Below, piece by piece: positions 1 through 8,600 of a DNA stretch of 20,128 nt. The translations under genes were made by a program, and so were the position numbers. The stretch comes from Haplomitrium mnioides. Its lineage: Eukaryota > Marchantiophyta > Haplomitriopsida > Calobryales. The stretch is from NCBI GenBank assembly GCA_049999725.1, contig JBNGIS010018745.1:1-20128 (forward strand). The letters are read 5' to 3'. The notes beneath the pieces were generated by a model that did not search any database, was not told where the DNA came from, and saw only the letters and a program-made list of their open reading frames with translations. The first letter of the stretch is position 1; each line of letters starts with the position of its first letter.

Positions 1-1
1 A

Positions 2-336
2 TTCGGCTTTGCCTTTGGGCGCAACACACACAACAACGGCTTCATCGGTAGCAATTTCTTCGCCTTGCACAACATCCCCAACAGACCAATGGTTTTGACT
101 ACAACTTCTTCTTGTTTCAATGGGCTTTTGCAATCGCTGCGGCAGGCATCACCAGCGGCTCCATTGCTGAGCACACGCAATTCTGTGCCTACTTGATCTA
201 CTCATCGTTCCTGACGGGCTTCGTCTATCCTATTGCTGCGCACTGGATATGGTTGGTTGATGGGTGGGCAAGCGCCGCGAAGCCTACCAATCGTTTGGTT
301 GGGTCGGGAGCCATCGATTTTGCTGGGAGTGGGGTG
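2..336 (+). pseudogene. AMT1-type ammonium transporter fragment, frameshifted
   Basis: An internal piece of a plant AMT1 ammonium transporter, a plasma-membrane channel-like protein for ammonium uptake. Frame 2 reads FGFAFG, then [17 protein letters not shown]. Frame 1 takes over at about position 97 with [17 protein letters not shown], then [26 protein letters not shown] and [10 protein letters not shown], all strongly conserved in AMT1. A frameshift at about 88-96 separates the halves, so it cannot code. The usual Arg of the AERTQF motif is His (CAC), which fits CpG decay. Similarity stops right after GSGV, where the family continues into HMVGG, because the DNA switches to a hexokinase fragment. 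The 5' side runs off the window. No intron is seen across the ~110 residues covered. Family assignment is firm; the symbol is left blank because the paralogue cannot be named. Confidence 0.9.
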
Positions 337-497
337 CCTTCAAGTCGAGACTTCTTCCTGTAACTTGGGCGGATATTGAGCTCGATCAAGAATCTGTTAA
401 TCCAGGTGAGCATGGAATTGAGAAATTGATATCGAGTATGTACTTGGGGGATCTTATGAGGAGGGTGCTCCTGAAACTAGCGACAGAAGGCTTTCTT
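327..497 (+). pseudogene. Hexokinase fragment fused to the AMT1 fragment
   Basis: Frame 3 reads [20 protein letters not shown], then QESVNPGEHGIEKLISSMYL and GDLMRRVLLKLATEG. This matches the plant hexokinase large-domain stretch that runs from the conserved E-W-G through the NPG and ISGMYLGE-(I/L)-RRVLL motifs. Hexokinase phosphorylates glucose and, in plants, also acts in sugar sensing. Only about 55 of roughly 500 residues are present, with no ATP- or sugar-binding core, so this is a captured fragment. It begins inside the last AMT1 codons: bases 325-336 fit both families in different frames. After LATEGFLF the family similarity stops near position 492. Whether it crosses hexokinase intron positions, which would imply capture from RNA, needs alignment to a hexokinase gene. 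Confidence 0.85.
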
Positions 498-769
498 TTT
501 CACACATGCATGTAGGCGCTGGAGCTGAAAGGCTTATCAGAGGCAGTTACAGTTCAGATTCCCGACGAGCCCACAATTTCTCACGAGAAAGTGTGCCAAG
601 TGGAAACATAAGCTGCCCTGTTACAGCAAATTCTGGTGGTTTAGAGACTCAATGTGGAAAGAATACACGTACTCCAGCAAGTGTCACTCTTGAGGTACAC
701 GTACAAGGTGAACGGCAGGATCCAATGGCTGTGTATTGTGATGGTGCTGGTGAATCTTGTGGTAGCCTA
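498..769 (+). other. Unassigned segment between the hexokinase and GID8 fragments
   Basis: Frame 2 is open from 506 to 877 and joins this segment to the GID8-like piece without a stop, giving a 123-residue chimeric reading frame. The first ~88 residues match no family I recognise. Frame 1 has a shorter plausible stretch (ELKGLSEAVTVQIPDEP, about 520-575). It may be a fourth captured gene fragment or filler. No function is proposed. Confidence 0.35.
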
Positions 770-932
770 GACAATCTGGTGACAAAATTTCTGGTCACCG
801 AAGGCTATGTTGAAGCTGCTGAGAAATTTCAGATGGAATCGGGAACTCAACACAGATCTTGGAACAATCACAGGTAGGCTGGATGTGCGGAAGGCAAGGC
901 AGAGTGGAAGTGTTGAGGAGGCCATTGAAAAG
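770..932 (+). pseudogene. GID8-like LisH/CTLH fragment, frameshifted
   Basis: Frame 2 reads DNLVTKFLVTEGYVEAAEKF then QMESGTQ. Frame 3 continues with TDLGTITGRLDVRKARQSGS and VEEAIEK. Together these match the LisH motif and the start of the CTLH domain of plant GID8 homologues, the scaffold subunit of the GID/CTLH E3 ubiquitin ligase. A small frameshift lies at about 847-852, where a few residues of the family sequence are missing. A family Val is Arg in KARQSG. After EEAIEK the sequence no longer resembles GID8, so only ~55 of ~230 residues remain. RanBPM-type proteins share LisH and CTLH, but the KFLVTEGYVEAAEKF and TITGRLDVRKA wording favours GID8. It lies on the same strand as the AMT1 and hexokinase pieces. 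Confidence 0.82.
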
Positions 933-2133
933 AGGTTTGCATACTCTCTTGCTATTGCACAATCGTTCCTGGGAACACTGGATCAATGAGCAGAAGTTGT
1001 ATGAGAAACAGAGCAATCGGAAGTGGAAGAAATCAAGCCAATCTTCTGGAGCAGATCGCAAGAGCAGTACTGGGCTTTGTTTTGGTTGAGGGTGTTGCTA
1101 CAGGTAGAACAGGGGAGATTCAAGCTACAATTCAGGGAAGAAGGGAGGTTTTTGAAAAAATTGTTTTGACAGGGAAGGCTACTGCAGAATCGTGTTGGCA
1201 AGAAGGATTTGGGTGCAGTTGAAGATCGATGATTGAGGAATGATGGGGTATGATGAGGATGCACCAATGCCACAAGGGTAGGAAGTATGTCATCTGTGAG
1301 AACTGAGCAGGAGTGGCAGATCTGGATTTAGGAGCTGAAAACAGAGTGTCATGGCTGCAGCAATGAAGAAGCTCCAAAAGGACAGAATTAGACATGAAGA
1401 ACGAAGAAGATGATGGTAAAGGGATATTGTGAGTTGTATGTTCTGTTAGAAGTGTGTTGTTGCAGGTCTGGCCTAGGAATGGAGATCTGAGAAAATTAAA
1501 AAGAGAGACAGCAGTAGGCCAGCACTGTTTTGTGATTTTGTTGTAGGCTGCAGGGAGATCAGAAGCATACCTTGTAGCTGGAGGCAGAACGTTTGTGTAG
1601 TAGTGTCATTGTGGAAGTGGAAGTTGGAGTGGAGAGAAAGGTGTGAAGTGCAAAAGCGTCATCATGGCTGAGTTTTCCCGTTACCTCCGGAGAGTGGCAG
1701 AAACTCAGTATGAAGATCTTGGATTGAGACCTGCTGTCGGGAACTGATGACACCAGTAGGGAGTTATGGCAGCTTGTCACTGTCATACATGGTGAGGCTG
1801 AATGGTCTGAATCGTTGTGTTGACTCCACAAGGTGAAGATCGCACGAAGTACATCTGAGTAGTTTGTAATTTGAATTTTTGAAGATGAAGAGTTGGAAGA
1901 TATGTCGCAGAGGAGATATGGATGTTAGAGATATTTGGTTAGTAGTAGAGCAGAGTACATCAGTGCAGATGTGGATTTGACATGGAGTATGACACCAGAA
2001 AATATAAAGTTATAAGCATTACATTTCAGCCCATAGTCTGTTATTTGTATTTCAGCCTCTTCTCTCACATGTCATATGTTTCATGTATGTTGTTTCACAC
2101 ACGTTTGTTTATGTATGTATGTCAGTTAGTTAG
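933..2133. other. Purine-rich stretch without a recognisable gene
   Basis: All frames on both strands were read. Open frames are short (up to 96 codons) and match nothing I know. The stretch is GA-rich on the plus strand to about 1980, then T-rich with TGTATGTATG-type sequence to 2133, a texture like the transcribed part of an LTR. A short frame from the ATG at 1664 (MAEFSRYLRRVAETQYEDLG) is exon-like but unidentified. It may be a non-autonomous repeat body or further fragments of the upstream chimera. Confidence 0.4.
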
Positions 2134-2250
2134 TTTACAGAACAGAGCAGGGCTCCTCCCTTTTGCCTTGCTCTGTTCCAACCAGTGGTACCTATCAAAA
2201 GTTAACAGAACAGCGCAGGGTTTCTCCCCTATGCCCTGCGCACGTTCCAA
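2134..2250. repeat. Two tandem ~68-bp units, each forming a hairpin
   Basis: The motif T(T/A)ACAGAACAG occurs twice, 68 bp apart. Unit 1 has arms 2140-2153 (GAACAGAGCAGGGC) and 2165-2178 (GCCTTGCTCTGTTC): 14 bp with one G-T pair and an 11-nt loop. Unit 2 has arms 2208-2220 (GAACAGCGCAGGG) and 2234-2247 (CCCTGCGCACGTTC), complementary except for a small bulge. Both right arms are followed by CAAC or CAACC. The pair ends a few bases before the truncated LTR begins. Confidence 0.7.
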
Positions 2251-2257
2251 CAGAGGG

Positions 2258-4114
2258 GTCCTTGGATGATTGCGTGGGCAGTAGCGAGGAGAATTGACAA
2301 CAATTGGGAAGCAACCGCGGGATGCGTCGGGTAACCCATGCAAATCCATTTCCAAATGCATTTCTTCGAATCACCTTGCGGGAAAAATCTCTCCGACCAA
2401 ATTTCAGATCTGCGCTCAACAAGAATGCTTCGAAGGAATCAAATCGAGAGTGCTATGGGTTTGCTGATGCGTCCAGCGAAGAGGCGATCCTAATCAAAAA
2501 TATGCAAAGGAGAGCACTACGAATCGAAGGCAGGATTTAGCCAAGAGTTCTCCGAAAATNNNNNNNNNNNNNNNNNNNNNNNNNNNNNNNNNNNNNNNNN
2601 NNNNNNNNNNNNNNNNNNNNNNNNNNNNNNNNNNNNNNNNNNNNNNNNNNNNNNNNNNNCGAAGAGGAGCGGGTCGATCTTGATCAAGAATTCGTTGCAG
2701 AGGGATGTGCGTTGCATGGGGGGTATAGCTGGGATCGCTGCCAGATGGAAGGGGTTGTTGTTCATGCAAAATTGAGAGTGGGAGATCAAACTTGAGAGGA
2801 AGAGGCAACGAGGGAGAGGGGAGAGATTCCAGCAAAGATTTACGTGTGGGGAGTAGACTCGTGCAAGGAGACTAGTGAGGGTGGAGGTGGACTGGAGGGG
2901 TGCTGAGAATTGCTGAGCGTGGGGGCTCTAGAGTCTCAGGTAATCCAAGTGGACTCATTATTGGAGGTGGACCAAGCATTTGGAGGTGGACTGCCAAGTG
3001 AATTTGAAGGGAGTCTGCCAACTTGAATTTGTGGGAGGCTGCCAAGGGGGGTCTTGGGGTCGTCTCAGCTTTGTCTATGCAAGAGCATTGATCATAGGGG
3101 CGCTTGGGGGCGTTTCTGATCATAATTCTCAAGTCGAGTCAAGAGAGGAGTGGTTGTGTTAGTGCCTGCGCACTGCATAGAAGATCCAGTCAAGGATCAA
3201 GGTGGAGTGGTGGCCAACAGTCTTGAGGACTGTCTTCCAGAGGTGAAAGTTAAAGAAATCCTCTTCTAAGTGTGAGGAAGTAAATTCAGGGCTTCTCACG
3301 AAGAAAGTTGAAAAACTATCTGATTGAGGTTGGGTGGATGAAGGATTGAAGGAGAACTGGAGTGGCTGATGGGAGCTGAAGGAGGATTGATTGGTTCTTG
3401 AGAGGTGGAAGAAGATTGTGTTGTTGGCAGAGCAGTGTGCAAGTACCGGTGTTTTCCTGTTTACATGTGTTGTTTAGAGTTGTGTTCTGTTTGTAGTTAT
3501 GTGATATTCTTAGTTTTAGAAGGCATGTATTTCATTTGTCTAATCCTGAAGACACCTTGGACAAGGGAAGTCAGGACTAACAACATTGTAATTGTGATAA
3601 TCAGATACTATGACATGCTCTCTTTTGTATAACAAAGTGATTGGGTTCAGCTCTGGACTTCCGAATTATAAGACAAAGTGGTTCAGCAGCGTTACAGTCT
3701 CTTTGTGGGTAGCTTGAGGAAATGGATGTGTATGAGCAGGTGGGTTGTTGAAGCAATTGTGGGCTAGTGGCCAAGATCGTATGGCAACTACAAATCAACT
3801 AGGGTTTCCCAAGAGACCACTGCAGCCAAGAATCAGATGCTCTGTTCCATCATCCCCTATCTTCCAAGTGGCACCTTCCGAGGTTAAGACTTGAAGAAGG
3901 GGTGTGACCAGCATCGGTGGGCAGTAGTGGTTAAGCTTGGGTGTTGTGCTTGGGTGTTGTGGAGTGTTGTGCAGTCATTCCTGTCTGGTAAGCAAAAGTT
4001 GGGGTCCATTCGGTCCAAAGCCCCTCCTACAAAAGGTCTCGAAACACTAAGTCAGCCCTTAGTCGGGGGTAACTATGTTAGAAAAGAGTTAAGACTCCGA
4101 CCACGGGGCTGACA
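2258..4114 (+). repeat. 5' LTR remnant (last ~1.86 kb of the LTR)
   Basis: Collinear with 12706-14552 from GTCCTTGGA to the terminal TGACA, including the assembly gap. The start is a breakpoint, not an LTR terminus: the 3' LTR continues another ~2.6 kb upstream, while this copy joins unrelated hairpin DNA. The 3' end is a normal LTR end (CA) followed by the PBS region. This copy has an extra tandem repeat of GCTTGGGTGTTGT near 3937-3962 that is absent from the 3' copy. Confidence 0.9.
2560..2659. other. Assembly gap (100 N) inside the 5' LTR
   Basis: Exactly 100 N. The matching part of the 3' LTR, between GAAAAT ending at 13006 and CGAAGAGG starting at 13120, is 113 bp. The gap is therefore a placeholder for roughly that length of LTR sequence. 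Confidence 0.95.
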
Positions 4115-4124
4115 TTCATTTTTT

Positions 4125-4140
4125 TGGCGATCACGGTTGG
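4125..4140 (+). promoter_or_regulatory. Probable primer-binding site for minus-strand synthesis
   Basis: TGGCGATCACGGTTGG lies 10 nt after the 5' LTR end at 4114 and starts with the TGG expected opposite a tRNA 3' CCA end. I could not match it confidently to a particular plant tRNA. Confidence 0.6.
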
Positions 4141-4214
4141 ACAAAAGAATTCTGGAACAGTAACCTTGCAGTTATTTGTGGAGTGAAACAGTGGAGCAAG
4201 GGAAAAGAGTCTAG

Positions 4215-5760
4215 AATTCTGGGAGCAGCCTAGCACCAGTGGTGGAAGAAGACCAGCTAAGGAGGTTGCCCGAGTTGGATAAAGAAGGGATCTCACTCAG
4301 AAGTGGGAGAAACTTAGAAAGGGCAGTTAGAACTTCTGGTTCCATACCACCCGTCACCCCAATGGCCAATGTGGGGCATGTAACACAGAGATCCCGTTTC
4401 AGATACAAGACATTCAAGGGATCAACAAGGGAGGATCCAGATGAGTGGCTGGATGAGTTTGAGGGTACAGCCTACGCAAATGGGGAGAACCTCATTAAGG
4501 AAGCCATTCTTCCCGGGGTGTTAAAAGGGGAGGCTAGCCCTTGGTACCAGTCACTATTGGAGGCCACAAAAAGGAATTGGTACACCTTCAAGGCAGCTTT
4601 CTTGGAGGAGTTCAGAAAGATAGGAGGGGAGTTCGAGGCCTTGATCAAGATCAGCCAGATGGAGATGAAGAAGCACAAATCGGTAAGGAAGTTTCTTCAA
4701 CAGTTCCAGAGGATGGCCAGAAAGATTAACCCCCTACATCAGATGGGATGCTGACCTCTTGGTTTATTTCAGCCCTACTCAGAAGTCTAGGGGCTTGGGT
4801 GAGGAGGTCCAAGCCTACATGCTTGGAGCAAGCAGTGGAGGAAGCCCAATCTTACATGAAGGCTGAAGTGGCAAGCTCCAAAAGAAAGTCGAAGAGAAGG
4901 AACGATTTTAACAATTCTTCAAAGAGCTCAAGTCAGGAAGATAGCTCTGATGATAGCTCCTCTTTAGAGTCTGAATCAAAGAGCGAGAGTAGCCCCGAGA
5001 GCTCAGAGGATGAAAGATCCCACAGGAGGCGGAAGAAGAAGGGCAACAAAAAGAAAAAGGAGGCTAAAGAGAAGAGGGCCAAGAAACATGATCGACACAA
5101 GGAGGGCAAGGAGAAGAAGGCCCATCGGTCTCATGACAGAGGAGCTGGTGGGGAGACCAGCAAGAGGAGGGGGCCTAAAGACCCTATGGATGAAATCAAC
5201 GCAAAATTGGAAGCCATGTTGATCCATTTTGTTGGCTTGAAGCCCGAGGGCAAAAAAGTGTTGACACGGAGGGTCCATGTCTGGTGTGTGAAGTGCGGCA
5301 CCTATGGGCACTCCCCCCAAGAATGCCCGTGGATGGGACGCCCATCCATTATATGAGGGAGGACCCCTCGGAGTGGTACCATGAGGAGGTGGAATACGTA
5401 CAAGAGGAGCCACCAGAACTCGTGTACCAGGTGTTTAGCCAACCTCGACTAATGGCAGGCCGACTTGCCAATATGGTGCCTGGTCAGACGGCGGCTTGGG
5501 GGCATGCGTAGCTAGAAGGGCCAAGGGCTGGCCCAAATAGGACCATGGTAATGGTGTGCTGGAACTGTGGGTAGCCAGGCCACATTTCCCCTATCTACCC
5601 GGAACCCAAGAAGCAAGGATATGGCATGTCGTTGCTGCTTTGTACAAGATGCAAAAAGGAAGGGCATTTGGCCAACAATTGTCCCCATGCTAGAAGGCAG
5701 GAGTTGCCTCCCAACTCGGCCCAACAGGCACCTCCCCCAGCAGCAGTCAACCTGGTGACC
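4215..5760 (+). pseudogene. gag: gag (capsid and nucleocapsid), frameshifted
   Basis: Frame 3 from 4215 (no ATG; an in-frame TAG lies at 4212) holds a retrotransposon gag capsid domain: TREDPDEWLDEFE, ANGENLIKEAILPGVLKGEA, SPWYQSLL, then MKKHKSVRKFLQQFQRMARK. Reading moves to frame 2 near 4745-4830 (possibly more than one slip) with LEQAVEEAQSYMKAEVA, then a Ser/Glu/Asp-rich run (about 4913-5015) and a Lys/Arg-rich run (about 5020-5150). CCHC knuckle 1 follows in frame 2. Frame 1 then carries knuckles 2 and 3. Stops in frame 1 are TAG at 5509 and 5572. Gag would coat the RNA and form the particle. The boundary with the pol linker is arbitrary. Confidence 0.85.
5285..5682 (+). other. Three CCHC zinc knuckles of the gag nucleocapsid
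   Basis: Knuckle 1 (5285-5326, frame 2) is CVKCGTYGHSPQEC, a perfect CX2CX4HX4C. Knuckle 2 (5557-5598, frame 1) begins CWNCG, has a TAG at 5572 and ends PGHISPIY, so the last zinc ligand is Tyr (TAC for TGC). Knuckle 3 (5641-5682, frame 1) is CTRCKKEGHLANNC, again perfect. Plant Ty3 gag proteins usually have one or two. Confidence 0.85.
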
Positions 5761-6177
5761 ACCTCATGGGAGTATGGGGCAGAGTTTCCAGAAGTGGAAG
5801 CCCATGTGAAGGAGGATTGCTACAGAGTGGTTACCAGAGCTGCAGCCAGGGCCAAGGAAAAAGGAAAGGCCAAGCTCGCTCGGAGAAAGGAGAGGGCTGC
5901 AAATGTGCTCCCCACTGAGGAGGAATTAGATTACAAAAAGGAGCACCCGAAATTATTCTATCCAAGACAGGAGGAGGAGGTGAAAAAGCAGTTGGAAGCC
6001 CTGGAGGCGGCTGAAGCCTAGCAAGCGGCAGAGAACACCCTACAAGAGGTCAATCGGAGGAATGGGGCTAAGCAGGCCAAACAAGACCCTGCGCCCCAGC
6101 TCCCACCTAGCACCTACGTGCCTTACAGCATCTAGAGGGATGTAAGGGACTTCCCGGTCACTGCAATTGTAGGACAG
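5761..6177 (+). pseudogene. gag-pol linker, Glu/Lys-rich, with TAG stops
   Basis: Frame 1 continues from the third knuckle through a charged region (RAAARAKEKGKAKLARRKE, then EEVKKQLEALEAAEA) with stops TAG at 6019 and 6133. The second stop is followed by RDVRDFPVTAIVGQLI and probably replaced a Trp. No enzymatic motif is seen. It joins nucleocapsid and protease in the ancestral polyprotein. The charged composition predicts a helical or disordered spacer. Confidence 0.6.
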
Positions 6178-6702
6178 TTGATCATGGACAGTTCGGTATA
6201 CAAGAGGCAACTCCGAGAGCTACTAATGGGCGCCAGAAGGAAAAGGAAGCTGCTCGCGATGGGAACCACCACTGACATGCAGATGATGTGCGAAGACAAG
6301 GGAGCTCCTGAAATAGACATTCAGATTGCGGGGTGCACTCTGTCCTTGGTGCCAGTGGATGGAAGCGTGGGAGTGAATATTATGGTGGAGGAGACTGCCC
6401 ATCGATTGGGCTTCAAGACTTTCTCCCCTACCGAGAGGATTATGCGGTTGGCGGATGGATCTAAGGTTAAGCCCTTGGGAGCATTGGTGAAGGTGCCCAC
6501 TTGGATCGAGGGGAAGGAGTTCGCACTGAACTACTTGGTGATGAGACCAGCAAGGAGTTCCCCATACCCTATTTTGATCGGGAGGCCTTGGATGTATGGA
6601 GCCAAAGTGATGCACAATTAGGGAGACTCCACCTTGGTGTTCGGACCTGGCAGGACAGTGGTGCATTACAGCCCTGTCCCACATGAGGGAGAGACCACAT
6701 AG
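6178..6702 (+). pseudogene. Retropepsin-like aspartic protease domain
   Basis: Frame 1 reads MCEDKGAPEIDIQIAGCTL, then SLVPVDGSVGVNIMVEETA, a variant of the retrotransposon protease active-site motif with the catalytic Asp codon at 6358-6360. LADGSKVKPLGAL follows, and the C-terminal ILIGRPWMYGAKV matches the conserved GR-(D/P)-W-L block. The enzyme would cut the gag-pol polyprotein inside the particle. TAG stops at 6619 and 6700 interrupt the frame; the first probably replaced Trp. The domain length (about 110 residues) is normal. Upstream, MDSSVYKRQLRELLMGARRK is linker. Confidence 0.8.
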
Positions 6703-7104
6703 GATAAGGAGTATGACACAGAGTGGTCGGTGGAAGAGGAGTCAGAGGACGATGACACTTACTGGTTAAGACTGGTGAGTGACATGACAGAGGCCGATTT
6801 TTTGGGCAGTGCTGAAGACAAGGTCAACCAGTTGGAGACTTCTGTCTTTGGAATTTGGGGCATGACGGAGGCTGAGGCAGGAGTGCCAACCCTCAACTCT
6901 AGACTTGAGCAAAAAGGGGAGTTATGGGCATCCACTTCCAGCCCTAGACCTAAGATAAAAGGGGAGTTGCTTGCATCTATCATGCCAGGGGAGGATGATC
7001 ACCAAATGAGGACAGAGAAGCCTGACAAGAAGCCTACTGTAGGTGGCCAACGACTCGCCCACTTGGAGTCAGACTGTGACTCCACGAACAAAAACAGGTT
7101 GGAG
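6703..7104 (+). pseudogene. Protease to reverse transcriptase linker
   Basis: Frame 1 is open from 6703 into the reverse transcriptase but shows no catalytic motif. It is acidic (EEESEDDDTYW near 6732) and has two imperfect copies of a (K/I)KGEL(L/W)AS phrase around 6910-6980, suggesting a small internal duplication. Confidence 0.5.
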
Positions 7105-7859
7105 GTCATCCGGGCGGAACAATACAGAGAGATAACGGCCCCTAGTGGGAGGACATTTCAGCTTGTTTTCGCCTTAAACAGGGGGGTTGAGAGAGCCTTC
7201 ATGCAGACCTTAGGGAACTTCAGCGATGTGTTTGCATGGAGCCATACGGACCTGAAGGGCATGCCCAGAGAGCTAAGGGAGCACAGAATTGACTTGGAAG
7301 ATAATGCTACCCTCGTGCGGCAACAACAGTACCGAATGAACCCACGCTTCTCTCTATTGGTGAAAGAGGAGGTGGATAAGCTCCTAGGGGCAGGATTCAT
7401 CTACCCTGTACTAAACAGTGAATAGGTGTCCCCCTTGGTGGTGGTGCCGAAGAAGGCATGCTTGGACAGGAAGCCAAAGATCATGGTGTGCCAAGACTAC
7501 CGCAAGCTGAATGCTGCGACCAGGAAAGACCACTACCCTCTACCTTTTACTGATGGTGTGCTAGACCTGGTGGCGGGTCAGGAAGTTTATAGTTTCATGG
7601 ACGGGTACTCCGGCTACAACCAGGTGTGAATACGAGAGGAGGAACAGCTAAAGGCTGCCTTCACAACGAAGTAGGGAGTTTTTGCCTTCCGACAAATGCC
7701 ATTTGGTCTCTGCAACGCCCTAGGTACATTCCAGAGACTAATGATGAACATGTTCCAAGACTACCTCAGGAAGTTCCTTGAAATCTTCATCGACGACTTC
7801 GTAGTATACGGCAAGTCAAGGACCATGAGGAGCATGTGCGACTCACCTTTCAACAATGT
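7105..7859 (+). pseudogene. Reverse transcriptase domain, with stops and a frameshift
   Basis: Frame 1 carries the Ty3/gypsy RT blocks in order: LGNFSDVFAWSHTDLKGMP, VDKLLGAGFIYPV, VVVPKK, QDYRKLNAATRKDHYPLPF, DGYSGYNQV (7600-7626), FAFRQMPFGLCNALGTFQRL, and the catalytic box FIDDFVVYG with Asp codons at 7792-7797. The enzyme copies element RNA into DNA. Stops are TAG 7423 (a Trp site, before VSPLVV), TGA 7627 and TAG 7672. Reading moves to frame 3 at about 7816-7820. Just after LTFQQC, the usual ~14 residues before the second conserved Cys (the LNPxKC block) are missing, so the RT-RNase H junction is shortened. Confidence 0.9.
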
Positions 7860-8600
7860 TTCTTTGTAGTAAGAGAAGGGATACTACTAGGGCATAGGGT
7901 CTCTAGCCAGAGAATTGCCGTAGACCAAGAAAAGGTGGCAGTCTGGTTGGGTGTGGTGTTTCCAACGTGCTTGGTGAAGGTGCAAGGATTCCTAGGGTGT
8001 GTGGGCTACTATAGGAGGTTTATTCTGAAATTTGCCCTCGTAGCCTACCACCTAACAGAGATGGTGAAAAGGGGCAGTGACTTCGAGCCAACAGAGCCCA
8101 AGAGATCCAGCTTTAACGAGCTCAAGAGGCGATTGGCCAATGCGCCTATCATGGCGCCTCCAAACCGGACCAAGGAGTTCCACGTGATGGTGGATGTTTC
8201 AAGTTTCTGTGTGGGGGCAGTGCTGAGCCAACTTGATGAGGAGGGCATGGACCACCCAATCTACTTTGCCAGTAGACTCCTCTTAGCGGCGAAGAAGAAT
8301 TACTCGCCCACTGACCGTGAGGCCCTAGGGATAATCTACTCCCTGAAGAAGTTCTGACACTACCTGCTGCATTACAAGGTGGTGTTTCACACGGATCATG
8401 ACGCCCTCAAATACATGGTCAACAAGCCAAACCTGACGAGGAGAGTGACGAGGTGGATGTTGCTACTCCAGGAGTTTAATTTTGAGGTACGCATCAAGCT
8501 AGGAAAGAAACACCAGAATGCCGACTTCTTCTCAAGGATCGAAGGCCAGCCAAGTGTAGAAGGAGTGGTGGACACCTTCCCTGATGAAGACCTGTTCCAT
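7860..8600 (+). pseudogene. RT thumb/connection and RNase H domain
   Basis: Frame 3 reads FFVVREGILLGHRVSSQRI, then VQGFLGCVGYYRRFI, the RT connection. RNase H follows: FHVMVDVSSFCVGAVLSQ (first acidic residue, Asp codon 8193-8195), YFASRLLLAAKKNYSPTDRE (Glu codon 8319-8321), VVFHTDHDALKYM (Asp codon 8394-8396) and HQNADFFSRIEG (last Asp). All four expected acidic positions are present. RNase H removes the RNA strand of the hybrid. One TGA at 8355 follows SLKKF and probably replaced Arg. This is the standard Ty3 RNase H; no second RNase H is seen before integrase. Confidence 0.88.

Noticed and set aside
983-1831. Several 87-96-codon minus-strand frames in the purine-rich stretch
   Set aside because: Compositional artefacts (Ser/Leu/Cys-rich reverse of GA-rich DNA) with no recognisable motif.
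2134-2250. Helitron 3' end (hairpin followed by CTRR)
   Set aside because: Neither hairpin is followed by a CTRR terminus at the expected distance, and no matching 5' TC terminus was found.
4125-4140. Assignment of the primer-binding site to a particular tRNA
   Set aside because: The sequence begins TGG, but I could not match the rest confidently to tRNA-Met, Asp, Arg, Asn or Lys ends.
5003-5413. Minus-strand 136-codon open frame opposite gag
   Set aside because: Shadow of the Lys/Arg-rich gag tract; Leu/Pro-rich low complexity on the wrong strand.
6223-6684. Minus-strand 153-codon open frame opposite protease
   Set aside because: Antisense shadow of the protease domain, which has clear motifs on the plus strand.
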